From the NCBI GenBank assembly GCA_937960795.1, contig CALGPA010000027.1:1-64000 (forward strand): a DNA stretch of 64,000 bases, written 5' to 3'. This document shows, piece after piece, positions 42,553 through 50,930 of the stretch. Source of the stretch: an uncultured bacterium. Its GTDB lineage: Bacteria > Cloacimonadota > Cloacimonadia > Cloacimonadales > Cloacimonadaceae. Made by a program: the position numbers and the translations under genes. The notes under the pieces were generated by a model. The model did no database searches and was not told the DNA's origin. It saw nothing but the letters and a program-made list of their open reading frames with translations. The stretch's first letter is position 1, and each line of letters starts with the position of its first letter.

Positions 42553-44205
42553 GTGAAGGCTTGGCGCGTCATATTGATAGCATTTATGATGAGCCAAGCT
42601 CTGAGCGCCATCACCATCGCAGAGATCCGCATCGACGGATTTCCGGAGGATCAGCAAGGCGAGATCATCCAAGCATCAGGACTTCAGATCGGACAGGACT
42701 ATGATGCAGCCCTCATCGATGATGCGCTTAACAATCTCTACAGCTACTTTCATGAGCAGCATCTATACTTCATCCGCATCGATCTTCCTGAGCTTATCCC
42801 CATCTCAGATGGCGAGATTATGCTGCTGTTTCGCCCCCGGATCTTGCAGGACAATTCCGGTCTAAAGCTCAGATATCAGGGTGTCAGGCACTTCTCGGAA
42901 TCCAAACTCCATGAGATGGCATTCACTTCCGAGAGGGCAAGCTACTCCTTGAATGACCTCGAAGCAGTCTTCAAACGAGTTTTGGACGTATATCACCAAA
43001 GAGGCTACCTGTTTGCTTCGGTCCGGCTTGACTCCTTGGTTCTTGATGAAGAGATCACCGCTTGGTTGAGGATCGAAGAAGGCGGCATCCTCAGGCCCCA
43101 GCATTTTCACTTTCAAGGCAATAACACCACACAAGAAAGCACTCTGCTAAAGAATTCCGGACTAGCACGACAAAGCGTCATTACTCCGGATATCATCAGT
43201 CAAGCCGAAGAAAACATCAAGTCAAAGAGCTACATCCGCGATTGCACGATACTTCCACTTGATGAGGAGAACATCTTGATCCGCATAGATGAAGGGAGGA
43301 TGACCTTCCTTGAGGGCGTCCTAGGTTTGGGAGAGGGCGAAGGATCGAGCAGGCTATCAGGGATGGTGAAAGTGGATTTTCAGAACCTCTGGGGAACTGA
43401 TCGCGGCATCCGCCTTTTCTGGCGAAGAACACCCTCGGAATATAGCGAACTGAGCCTTTCCTACCACGAATCCGGACATCCCGCTCTTCCCCTGGCAGCA
43501 GATCTCTTCATCTCCCGCATGCTTCAAGACAGCCTTTGGATCAGATCTGAGTGGGACATAGATCTATACTACGAAAGCCTCTATCAAAAGATCGGCATCA
43601 GCCTTGGCTCTCGCAGGATAAGCCCGGGTAACTCACTCTCCGACATCGAGACAGACACAAATACCAGCCTTGGTGCATTCTGGGAGTTTAGCAACACCCG
43701 CGGAAACCGCATCCCTACCTCAGGAAAACATCTTGCGGCAAGCTATGACTACATCTTTGATCAGCGGGAAGATCATGCCAAAGTCGAGCTTTCAGCTCGG
43801 CAATACATCCCCATCAAGGGCAGATTCATCGGCTATTTGGGAGCTCATTACAAGACAAATCAACAAATGCAGCCCCCGGATTACGACCTCTTTGGCATGG
43901 GGGGATATGGCAGTCTCCGTGGTTATCGGGAAGATGAATTTAGAAGCCGAAAACTGGGCTGGATAAACTCCGAGATGAGATACATGATCAATCCCGACAC
44001 CATGCTTTATGTCTTTTATGATCAAGGATTTCTGTATTTACCGGATGACAGCCTAAAGCTGGATTTATTGGCCTTAGGTTTTGGGATCAAGCTAGGCACT
44101 CGGCTGGGTATCTTGAGCCTTGATTATGGCCTGGGATATAGGGATAAAGGATTTAGCAACATAGGTTTAGGCATGGTCCACTTAGGCTTGGATATTGCAC
44201 TGTAA
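42553..44205 (+). CDS. Omp85-family outer-membrane protein (TamA/BamA-like)
   Basis: 550 residues beginning GTG; signal peptide WRVILIAFMMSQALSA. The N-terminal 240 residues resemble POTRA domains (ITIAEIRIDGFPEDQQG, then YRQGVRHFSESKL-type and HFQGNNTTQEST). The rest is a beta-barrel with GMGGYGSLRGY (the conserved [V/G]xGF/Y loop) and end residues MVHLGLDIAL. Family members insert or export proteins at the outer membrane. The barrel is short and there are few POTRA domains, so TamA-like is likelier than BamA. The stop of lepA is one base upstream. Confidence 0.85.
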   Translation: MKAWRVILIAFMMSQALSAITIAEIRIDGFPEDQQGEIIQASGLQIGQDYDAALIDDALNNLYSYFHEQHLYFIRIDLPELIPISDGEIMLLFRPRILQDNSGLKLRYQGVRHFSESKLHEMAFTSERASYSLNDLEAVFKRVLDVYHQRGYLFASVRLDSLVLDEEITAWLRIEEGGILRPQHFHFQGNNTTQESTLLKNSGLARQSVITPDIISQAEENIKSKSYIRDCTILPLDEENILIRIDEGRMTFLEGVLGLGEGEGSSRLSGMVKVDFQNLWGTDRGIRLFWRRTPSEYSELSLSYHESGHPALPLAADLFISRMLQDSLWIRSEWDIDLYYESLYQKIGISLGSRRISPGNSLSDIETDTNTSLGAFWEFSNTRGNRIPTSGKHLAASYDYIFDQREDHAKVELSARQYIPIKGRFIGYLGAHYKTNQQMQPPDYDLFGMGGYGSLRGYREDEFRSRKLGWINSEMRYMINPDTMLYVFYDQGFLYLPDDSLKLDLLALGFGIKLGTRLGILSLDYGLGYRDKGFSNIGLGMVHLGLDIAL

Positions 44206-44240
44206 AAAAATAACTTGCCAAGATCTTCAGCATTTGTAAC

Positions 44241-44268
44241 CTGACGCCAATATTCAAAAGTATATAGT
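44241..44268 (+). promoter_or_regulatory. candidate promoter of a short transcript
   Basis: CTGACG, 16 bases, TATAGT. The -10 is close to TATAAT. It stands just before the structured element at 44275-44343. Confidence 0.4.
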
Positions 44269-44274
44269 CGTGAC

Positions 44275-44343
44275 TAAGGACTGTGTGAAGATGCTGCCGC
44301 GTTTTGCGCGCCCATCTTCAACCCCAAACGGCACTCTTTTTTT
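44275..44343 (+). ncRNA. possible small RNA or structured leader
   Basis: About 69 bases from the predicted start to TTTTTTT. Two incompatible stems are visible: GAAGATG (44287) with CATCTTC (44313), closing CGCG-TTTTG-CGCG, and TGCCG (44295) with CGGCA (44329), next to the T-tract. The second stem plus T-run looks like a terminator, so the first would be an antiterminator-like alternative. No family recognised. It could also be the terminator of the lepA-Omp85 transcript. Confidence 0.35.
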
Positions 44344-44418
44344 ATATGCCAAAACAAAACAACAAAAAAAAACCTAAGTAACGCCTGCATAGCAGGTCAC
44401 TAACTTATGGAGGAAATG

Positions 44419-44607
44419 ATGAAAAAAGTTCTTTTAATCTCCCTACTCGCTATGATGTTGATTGGAATGCTCACTTTTAGTGCTTGCCAACCCCAACCTC
44501 AAGAAGAAGCTGAAGAGACCATGACCGAAGAAGTCATGGACGAAGCCGCTGAGATGACCGAGGAAGGTGTAGAAGCTGTAGAAGAAGCTGTAGAAATTAC
44601 AGAATAA
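44419..44607 (+). CDS. tiny acidic lipoprotein
   Basis: 62 residues from the ATG at 44419, which has GGAGG 5 bases ahead; the ATG at 44407 is part of that site. MKKVLLISLLAMMLIGMLTF is a lipoprotein signal, then SAC gives the lipidated Cys. The mature tail is only about 40 residues, almost all Glu, Ala, Val, Met and Thr, with EEAEETMTEEV and EEGVEAVEEAVEITE, and probably a single helix. A very strong terminator follows. The size and likely high expression suggest a structural envelope lipoprotein, by analogy only. Confidence 0.8.
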   Translation: MKKVLLISLLAMMLIGMLTFSACQPQPQEEAEETMTEEVMDEAAEMTEEGVEAVEEAVEITE

Positions 44608-44643
44608 GTATTTCAGTATCTACATCCAAATAGTGCAGTCCTT

Positions 44644-44676
44644 AAAAATGGGTAACTTCGGTTACCCATTTTTTTA
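44644..44676 (+). terminator. strong terminator of the acidic lipoprotein gene
   Basis: AAAATGGGTAAC, TTCG and GTTACCCATTTT form a 12-bp perfect stem with a UUCG tetraloop, then a T-run. Confidence 0.95.
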
Positions 44677-44800
44677 TACCAAAAAAAGCTTGCCATATCT
44701 GACAATCTCAAAAAAAGTGCCCGTATACTCAGATTTGATCGGATACACTTGTTTTAGTGGAGTCAATAATCTGTCCTAAATACATTAAGGATGTGTAACT

Positions 44801-46015
44801 ATGAAGATCCTCGTGGTCAATTGTGGTAGCAGCTCTTTGAAATATGAAGTCTACAAAATGCCCGAACAGATCAGTTTGGGAAGGGGCTTGGTAGAGCGGA
44901 TTGGTCTTGAAAAGGGAAACATCACGCAAGAAGCAAACAAAAAGACCTTTGAAAAACGTTGCAATATCCCGGATCACTCAGCTGCATTTGAGCTGATGAT
45001 GGAAGCAGCTTTGGATGACAAGGCGGGGATCCTTTCCTCAGCCAAAGAGATCCAAGGCATTGGACATCGGGTGGTGCATGGCGGCGAGCAATATTCAGCT
45101 TCTGTGCTGATCGATGATGCCGTCATTACGGCTATATCTGAGAACATTGAGCTGGCTCCCTTGCACAATCCCGCCAATCTGACCGGGATCACCGAAGCCA
45201 TGAAGCTCTTCCCCGGAATTCCCCAAGTAGCTGTCTTTGACACTGCATTTCACCAGACTCTTCCTCCGAGCGCCTATCTATATGGCATCCCTCGGGAATT
45301 CTATGACAAATACCGCATCCGCAGATACGGCTTTCATGGCACCAGCCATCGCTATGTAGCGGGCATCGCACTGAAGATGCTAAAGCGGTGCCCGGAAAAT
45401 ACCAATCTAATCACCTGCCACCTTGGCAATGGAGCTTCCATCACCGCCATTCAGGCCGGCAGATCGATCGACACTTCCATGGGCTTCACTCCCCTAGAAG
45501 GCCTGATGATGGGCACTCGCAGTGGAGATATCGATCCCTCGATCATCTTCTATTTGGAAGAGCGGGGCTTCGACTTTCATGCTCTGCGCGAGATCTTAAA
45601 CAAAAAAAGCGGAATCCTGGGCTTATCCGGAATCTCCAGTGACCTAAGAGACGTGGAACAAGCCGCTGATGATGGCAATGAAGATGCCTTGGAAGCGCTG
45701 GAAACATATGCCTATCGCATCCGCAAGTTCATCGGAGCATATGCTGCGAATCTGATCAAAGTCGATGGCATCGTGTTCACCGGTGGCATCGGACAAAACG
45801 CTGTGAAGATGAGGGAAAGAATCTGCAGCCGCCTGGAAAATATCGGCATCCACATCGATCACGATCAGAACCGAAAAGTGGGCAGAGAAGCAGGATGCAT
45901 CTCGCAGCCTTATTCCCCGGTGTCTATCTTGGTGATCCCCACAAATGAAGAACTGCAGATTGCCATCGACGCCACCCAAATGATAAATCCAGAAATACAG
46001 ACTGTTATCTTATAA
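44801..46015 (+). CDS. ackA: acetate kinase
   Basis: Makes ATP from acetyl phosphate in fermentation. MKILVVNCGSSSLKYEVYKM, HRVVHGGEQ, HNPANL, GFHGTSHRY and TCHLGNGASITAI are family motifs. Length 404 is normal. ATG start is unique. No phosphotransacetylase gene is adjacent. Upstream, CTGACA and TATACT (44699-44729) are spaced 19 apart, a weak promoter candidate. The gene fits the acetate-producing lysine route implied by kdd and kamA. Confidence 0.96.
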   Translation: MKILVVNCGSSSLKYEVYKMPEQISLGRGLVERIGLEKGNITQEANKKTFEKRCNIPDHSAAFELMMEAALDDKAGILSSAKEIQGIGHRVVHGGEQYSASVLIDDAVITAISENIELAPLHNPANLTGITEAMKLFPGIPQVAVFDTAFHQTLPPSAYLYGIPREFYDKYRIRRYGFHGTSHRYVAGIALKMLKRCPENTNLITCHLGNGASITAIQAGRSIDTSMGFTPLEGLMMGTRSGDIDPSIIFYLEERGFDFHALREILNKKSGILGLSGISSDLRDVEQAADDGNEDALEALETYAYRIRKFIGAYAANLIKVDGIVFTGGIGQNAVKMRERICSRLENIGIHIDHDQNRKVGREAGCISQPYSPVSILVIPTNEELQIAIDATQMINPEIQTVIL

Positions 46016-46031
46016 ATATAAAGGAGATACT

Positions 46032-47108
46032 ATGAAGCGATTGTTCATGATGCTACTACTCTTTGGCATCAGCTTGCTCGCAGCAGTTTCCATTACCCAG
46101 ATTCGGGCTGAGGACTATAACGGCGTAGTCTGCCGATTGGTCATCCAGCTCGAGCGTGATTCAGATTTTATCGTTGAAAGACAAAGCGGAGGATTTTTCG
46201 TTGGCATTGAAAGGCTCGAAGGGAGCCTACCGACACACAGCCTGGAAGGTACCTTCCTGGACCGGATCAGCATGGGAAACTCGGGAATCATGATCCACAC
46301 CGGACTGGATCTTGATTATCAGACCATGCGCCTAAGCGACAGGAATGCCATCGTGCTGGATTTCCTCAGCAAAGCCGGCGGCAAAAATGAGCGCCTCACG
46401 ATCGCAAAATTCTATAGTGACAAAGGCAAGCTCGCCAGCGCTGACAAAGAATTTCACCTGCTCGCCATTGACTATCCTAACCACTACGACATCCTATTTC
46501 ATTGGGGAGAGCTTTTGATCAAGAGAGGCAGCCAGAGAGCCGCCGAAAAACTCGCCATGATCCCACAATCCAGCCCATACTACGATGCCGCGCAAGAACT
46601 TATCCTCCCGGGCGGCAAAAAGCCCCAAGCTGAGGACAAGTCGGTACCCCAAGAAGAAGAAGATCACTATATTCCCCTCATGCCGGAAGATATCCATGAA
46701 GAAGAGCAAGATAGCATTGCCACCGCGCCGTCTCAGCCAATCCGAGAAGCTCTTGACCCCTCTGATTTTCAGGATAAAAGCCCCAGTTTTATCGGCAAAG
46801 CAGCGGATTGGGCAAGCGAGCACATCATCATCACGATCATCATCTTTGTGGCACTTCTAATCACTCTTTGTATAATGATTTTTGGCAATTGTCTCTTCAA
46901 GCACAAACCCAAAAAGAAAGAGATCCAAGAAGCCAGCCAGATTTTGGACACAGACACCATGTGCAAGATGGTCAATCGGCTTTTAGCTGATGGTTGGACA
47001 AACAAAGAGATCGCACGTGAGCTCAAGGTCAGCGTGCACGAGATCGAGCTCATCGTTCGTCGCCTTCACTATATGGATATCCCTGAGGATGACAGAAAGG
47101 ATTCCTAG
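46032..47108 (+). CDS. membrane protein with C-terminal cytoplasmic HTH
   Basis: 358 residues; AAGGAG precedes the ATG. A signal peptide (MKRLFMMLLLFGISLLAA) is followed by a periplasmic beta-rich region, about residues 20-115 (AMIN-like by pattern: FFVGIERLEGSLPTHS), a TPR-like helical stretch (120-190) and an acidic linker. Residues 265-288 are a membrane helix (IIITIIIFVALLITLC). The remaining 70 residues are predicted cytoplasmic and contain DGWTNKEIARELKVSVHEIELIVRR (320-344), a helix-turn-helix of the sigma-4/LuxR type. It may couple a periplasmic signal to DNA binding. The Wzi-like gene overlaps its end by 20 bases. Confidence 0.75.
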   Translation: MKRLFMMLLLFGISLLAAVSITQIRAEDYNGVVCRLVIQLERDSDFIVERQSGGFFVGIERLEGSLPTHSLEGTFLDRISMGNSGIMIHTGLDLDYQTMRLSDRNAIVLDFLSKAGGKNERLTIAKFYSDKGKLASADKEFHLLAIDYPNHYDILFHWGELLIKRGSQRAAEKLAMIPQSSPYYDAAQELILPGGKKPQAEDKSVPQEEEDHYIPLMPEDIHEEEQDSIATAPSQPIREALDPSDFQDKSPSFIGKAADWASEHIIITIIIFVALLITLCIMIFGNCLFKHKPKKKEIQEASQILDTDTMCKMVNRLLADGWTNKEIARELKVSVHEIELIVRRLHYMDIPEDDRKDS

Positions 47109-48600
47109 GCTCTGCATCTGCCTTTTGGCAGGATTGTTTTTGATCTCCCCGCTGGGAGCACAATCTCGGCGGGGACAATCCACCTTTAGATCAAGCATAC
47201 GCAGCCAAGTCAGGCACAGCCTTCTTTCCTCTCCGGATCATCTCTATGAGCATGATTTTGCCGAGATGGATGAAGGCCTTCACCACCCCTTTGTGTCTTG
47301 GTCAAAGATCGGCAACTCCCTTTATGAAGCCTTTTTGCCGGGTGCTCCAAGGAGCAATCTGCTCAGCTATAGGCACGATCCGTTTGCCGCGGATTTACAG
47401 ATTCTCGCAGGCTATGAAGCCAGCCTCAATGATCCCGGAGACTACGGTTTTTTATACAAAGGCTGGCGTATCAATGCCAAATATTCAGATTATCTACGCC
47501 TGAGGACATATTGGTACAATGGTGCCTTCTATGGAGATCTAGATGCTGCAGAGTCTGATCCTCTCATAGATGGCTATTACAAGCGCTTTGACAAACACAT
47601 CCAGCTCGACAATCTCAGCGGCGAATTCGGCTTTTACAAGGATAAATACCACCTTGCCCTTGGACGGGGCAGATTCCAGATCGGAAACAGCATCAGCGGC
47701 AGCATCATCCTCAATGATCGTGTCAATGACTATGCCTTTCTCAAAGCTGAGGCCGAGATCGGCATCTTTCGCTTTAGCTTCATGCACGCCAGCTTGATGG
47801 CAGACAGCACCTATGCTATCCATGACAATCCCCATATCGATTCCCGGCACTATCCCGATAAATTTATCGCTCTTCATCAACTAAGCTTCTTTCCATGGGA
47901 AAATACCGAGTTTTTCGCAGGAGAAACCGTAGTCTACGGAAATCGCTCAATGGATCTTAACTACTTGATGCCAAATAGCTTTTGGCGCTCGGTCGAGCAC
48001 GATCTATGGGATCGAGACAATATGCTCGTCTATGGCGGGGTCAATCACCGCCTTCCCGGAGATGCGCTGCTCTATGCCCAGATCGCTTTGGATGAATTTA
48101 GCTATGGCAAGTTTTTTAGCTCATGGTGGGGAAATAAATATGCCCTGCAAAGCGGGATCAGCTTTCCCCTCGGAGCATCCACTTTGGGCTTTGAGGCTAC
48201 AGCTGTGCGCCCCTATACATACGCCCATTTCACAAATCACACCATGTATTCCCACGACCGAAGAAGCCTCGGCTATCCCCATGGATCCAATGTCTTGGAT
48301 CTCAGTTTTGAGGCAAACATACCGCTGATGCCATATCTGATCCTTGATTCGCAGATTTCATGGCGCAAACGCGGCTCCAAAGGAGATTCCTGGCAGGACA
48401 ACTATCATGATATCTTTGGAGGACAAATCGATGAAGCAAATGCCTATTGGTTTGATGGCGAGCAAAGCCAAGAATATCAGATCCAGAGCAGCATTCTCTT
48501 CCCTTTGATGGCACATCACGACATCCTCTTGACTCATGATAGCCTCAAAACAAACGGCTGGGATCATCGCATCGTCGCGGCTTGGCAATTTAAATTCTAA
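47089..48600 (+). CDS. Wzi-like outer-membrane beta-barrel protein
   Basis: 503 residues from the ATG at 47089, which starts the signal peptide MTERIPRLCICLLAGLFLISPLGA; the SD is weak and very close. Alternating strands with aromatic girdles end WQFKF, so the protein is a barrel. The blocks KYHLALGRGRFQIGN, ALHQLSFFPWENTEFFAGETVVYGNR and YLMPNSFW follow the order seen in capsule-assembly Wzi-type proteins, recalled by pattern. A role in surface polysaccharide attachment is inferred. It overlaps the HTH membrane gene upstream and is followed 13 bases later by a small membrane protein gene. Confidence 0.65.
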   Translation: MTERIPRLCICLLAGLFLISPLGAQSRRGQSTFRSSIRSQVRHSLLSSPDHLYEHDFAEMDEGLHHPFVSWSKIGNSLYEAFLPGAPRSNLLSYRHDPFAADLQILAGYEASLNDPGDYGFLYKGWRINAKYSDYLRLRTYWYNGAFYGDLDAAESDPLIDGYYKRFDKHIQLDNLSGEFGFYKDKYHLALGRGRFQIGNSISGSIILNDRVNDYAFLKAEAEIGIFRFSFMHASLMADSTYAIHDNPHIDSRHYPDKFIALHQLSFFPWENTEFFAGETVVYGNRSMDLNYLMPNSFWRSVEHDLWDRDNMLVYGGVNHRLPGDALLYAQIALDEFSYGKFFSSWWGNKYALQSGISFPLGASTLGFEATAVRPYTYAHFTNHTMYSHDRRSLGYPHGSNVLDLSFEANIPLMPYLILDSQISWRKRGSKGDSWQDNYHDIFGGQIDEANAYWFDGEQSQEYQIQSSILFPLMAHHDILLTHDSLKTNGWDHRIVAAWQFKF

Positions 48601-48612
48601 AGGAATGATATC

Positions 48613-49026
48613 ATGAGAAGTTTTGACCGAATGGAGTGGCCCAAACGCTACAAACTCAAAGGTAGTGTCCTGCTTTTGGCGATCATCGCCATCATCTTTG
48701 GCATCTGGGTGCAAAGAAGAGACCATCAAAAACTTACCGATAAGCTCATCATCAGTGAGCTCAGCTTTGATGACTGGGGCTCACAGTATATTGAGATGGG
48801 CTACGTGGTGCAAAACCTCTCTGACGAAGAGATCGAAGTACGACTTTTGGCAAGGATCTGGGATGAAGAGGACATCGAAATCACCAGCACCCTCTTTAGC
48901 ATCACAGTCCCCCCAAATATCCGCCAATCCCGCTCAAAACTCTTTGACCGGCTCAATCGCAGCCTCAGAGAAGGCGAGCGTCCCTATCGGGCAAGCATCG
49001 TGATCTATCCCAAAAGAACCATGTGA
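48613..49026 (+). CDS. small single-pass membrane protein
   Basis: 137 residues; AAAGGAA precedes the ATG. A cytoplasmic basic start (DRMEWPKRYKLKG) leads to one membrane helix (SVLLLAIIAIIFGIWV), then about 100 residues outside with beta-sandwich look (IEMGYVVQNLSDEEIEVRLLARIWDEED). This resembles FixG/Ig-like accessory domains only in outline. No family is recognised. It is the last gene of the HTH-Wzi-small protein group. Confidence 0.7.
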   Translation: MRSFDRMEWPKRYKLKGSVLLLAIIAIIFGIWVQRRDHQKLTDKLIISELSFDDWGSQYIEMGYVVQNLSDEEIEVRLLARIWDEEDIEITSTLFSITVPPNIRQSRSKLFDRLNRSLREGERPYRASIVIYPKRTM

Positions 49027-49097
49027 TCTTCTCCCATGACGCCCATCTGACAGCGTGAATCTGGTCGGAAGTCTGATTTTCGGGTTTATACAGCTAG

Positions 49098-49187
49098 CTA
49101 AGTGTTTGAAAAACATGGCGTCCTCATGCCCCCCTCACCGGTCGCTCACCCGAGCGGTGAGCAAGGGATGAGAATACAAGGACTTAG
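49098..49187 (+). repeat. 90-bp interspersed repeat, copy 4
   Basis: CTAAGTGTTTGAAAAACATG at the left and AAGGACTTAG at the right. The left 47 bases differ from copy 5 by one base. The centre is shorter and altered (CTCACCCGAGCGGTGAG). Confidence 0.85.
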
Positions 49188-49403
49188 CCCTATCCGCCCA
49201 TAATGTGTAAACCAAGCTCAACCTTTTATCTAGATCATGATTCATATGAAGGGATATCTCCCATGCCATGCCCACTTCCCTATTGAGTTTCAGGGATCAG
49301 CCAGAGCCATTTCTCCAAGATCAAAGCTTCAACCGAGATATCTCTACAGGCGTGATTTGAGTGTATCTAATCATCCTCTCAAAGCTGATAAACGCTTTTC
49401 CTC

Positions 49404-49432
49404 TTGACAGATATCGTGGTGCAAAAAAAGAT
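49404..49432 (+). promoter_or_regulatory. candidate promoter of rplU-rpmA
   Basis: TTGACA, 17 bases, AAAGAT, about 30 bases before rplU. The spacer holds an 18-base near-copy of the start of rpmA (see findings). Confidence 0.4.
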
Positions 49433-49463
49433 GCTTTTCTAAGATATTAATCAAGGAGAAACA

Positions 49464-49778
49464 ATGTACGCCATCGTAGACATTAAAGGATTTCAGTTTA
49501 GGGCTGAAAAAAACGCAGTTCTTCGCGTTCCCTTGCTGAATACGGCAGAGCCTGGTCAGGCAGTCGAGTTTGACCGCGTACTTCTCGTCCGCACGGATGA
49601 CGAAGTCGTAGTCGGCACTCCCGTAGTCGAAGGCGCCGCGATCGTAGCAGAAGTCATCGAACACGGTAAAGGTAAAAAGAAGATAATCTATCATCACAAA
49701 CGCCGCAAAGGCTATCGTGTGAAAAAGGGTTATCGTGAGCAATTCACAGATATCAAGATCACCGATATTCGGGCGTAA
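49464..49778 (+). CDS. rplU: 50S ribosomal protein L21
   Basis: 104 residues, [17 protein letters not shown], then [39 protein letters not shown], the L21 rRNA-binding block. CAAGGAG precedes the ATG. It forms the usual pair with rpmA 16 bases later. Confidence 0.97.
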   Translation: MYAIVDIKGFQFRAEKNAVLRVPLLNTAEPGQAVEFDRVLLVRTDDEVVVGTPVVEGAAIVAEVIEHGKGKKKIIYHHKRRKGYRVKKGYREQFTDIKITDIRA

Positions 49779-49794
49779 GGAAGGTAAGTGACAT

Positions 49795-50055
49795 ATGGCA
49801 CATAAAAAAGGTGTTGGAAGTAGTCGTAACGGTCGTGATAGCAACCCAAAATATCGTGGTGTAAAAAAGCACGGCAGTGAATTCGTAATCGCCGGCAATA
49901 TCATCGTTCGCCAAAAGGGAACCAAATTTCATCCCGGCGCAAACGTTGGTATCGGTCGTGATTTTACTCTTTTTAGCCTCATTGATGGACATGTGAGATT
50001 CACCACCAAAAAAGAAGGCAAGAAATTCGTAAGCGTAGAGCCTATTAGCGAATAG
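49795..50055 (+). CDS. rpmA: 50S ribosomal protein L27
   Basis: 86 residues. It begins [22 protein letters not shown] and so needs no N-terminal cleavage, unlike the Firmicute form. The middle has [23 protein letters not shown]. No obgE gene follows, which is a common third member. Confidence 0.97.
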   Translation: MAHKKGVGSSRNGRDSNPKYRGVKKHGSEFVIAGNIIVRQKGTKFHPGANVGIGRDFTLFSLIDGHVRFTTKKEGKKFVSVEPISE

Positions 50056-50077
50056 ATATCCCAGCGTTGGAGAAATT

Positions 50078-50107
50078 AAAAGCGGAGCGTAATGCCCCGC
50101 TTTTTTT
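50078..50107 (+). terminator. terminator of rplU-rpmA
   Basis: AAAAGCGG and CCGCTTTT form an 8-bp stem with an 11-base loop followed by T residues; it lies before the convergent solute-binding gene. Confidence 0.85.
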
Positions 50108-50125
50108 AATTGCCCTCGGAAAAGT

Positions 50126-50872
50126 TTAGAAGCCGTGTGTCTGCATGATTGACTTCAGCTCTCCGCTGATTATCAGATCCTGCAGTGCAGCCTTGATCTT
50201 GCTATTGTATTCCCCATCTTTTGGCATTGCTATGCCATACTCCTCACCGGTTTCGATGCTATATGCGATCTTGATCGGATAGTTTTGCCCAAAACCATGA
50301 ACCACTACATCGTCGTTAACTATCATGTCTATCTTCCCGTCCATCAGATAGTTCATCGCATCTGTATTGCTGGCGAAAGTCACAAGCTCTTCTCTGGGGA
50401 TCAGGTCTTTCATGAGAAGCTCTTCTTGGATCAGTATCTGAGCGGTGCTGCCGGATAGGACGCCCACTCTATATCTACCGATGTCAGTAATGTTTTCTAT
50501 CTGCAGTTCGCTGTCTACCGGAACGATCACTACTTGGTCTACTTGGAAATATGCTTGCGAAAACTCCAAGATGCGAGAGCGCTCTTCCGTGATGCTCATC
50601 GCTGATATAGCAAAATCCACATCACCTCGAGTGATGGCAGGGATGATGTTCTCAAACTCCAGATTGATGATCTCATATGGATGATCCATCTTCTCTGCTA
50701 TCTTGTGAGCAATGTCCACGTCGATCCCGGCAAATGCCCCATCAACTTTGTAACCAAAGGGCGGGAACTCCACGTTCATCCCAATCTGCAGGATGGGTTT
50801 ATCCCTGGAACTACAAGAAAATAGTATTAGTGATATTGCGAAGATAACCAGTAAGAAACGCTTTGAGGGCAT
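50126..50872 (-). CDS. amino-acid-type solute-binding lipoprotein
   Basis: 248 residues of the SBP_bac_3 family. LILFSCSS is the lipobox. LQIGMNVEFPPFGYKVDG, AGIDVDIAHKIAEKM and DFAISAMSITEERSRILEFS are the family blocks. This would bind amino acids in the periplasm, but no permease or ATPase gene is nearby, so it is an orphan binding protein or works with distant partners. The same domain forms the sensor of the histidine kinase at 61596. Confidence 0.9.
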   Translation of the reverse strand: MPSKRFLLVIFAISLILFSCSSRDKPILQIGMNVEFPPFGYKVDGAFAGIDVDIAHKIAEKMDHPYEIINLEFENIIPAITRGDVDFAISAMSITEERSRILEFSQAYFQVDQVVIVPVDSELQIENITDIGRYRVGVLSGSTAQILIQEELLMKDLIPREELVTFASNTDAMNYLMDGKIDMIVNDDVVVHGFGQNYPIKIAYSIETGEEYGIAMPKDGEYNSKIKAALQDLIISGELKSIMQTHGF

Positions 50873-50930
50873 AGCTTCTCCTTGTCAGAAATTGACATTT
50901 TTGGGTTTGATATCTGTGTTTGATTGTGAT

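Larger units (their letters stand above)
49027..49463. other. non-coding region before rplU
   Basis: About 440 bases with the 90-bp repeat copy 4, then 200 bases without features, then a TTGACA promoter candidate and the rplU leader. No credible gene was found on either strand. Confidence 0.5.

Noticed and set aside
49371..49925. 184-codon minus-strand frame over rplU and rpmA
   Set aside because: Fully antisense to two ribosomal protein genes; composition is that of a shadow frame.
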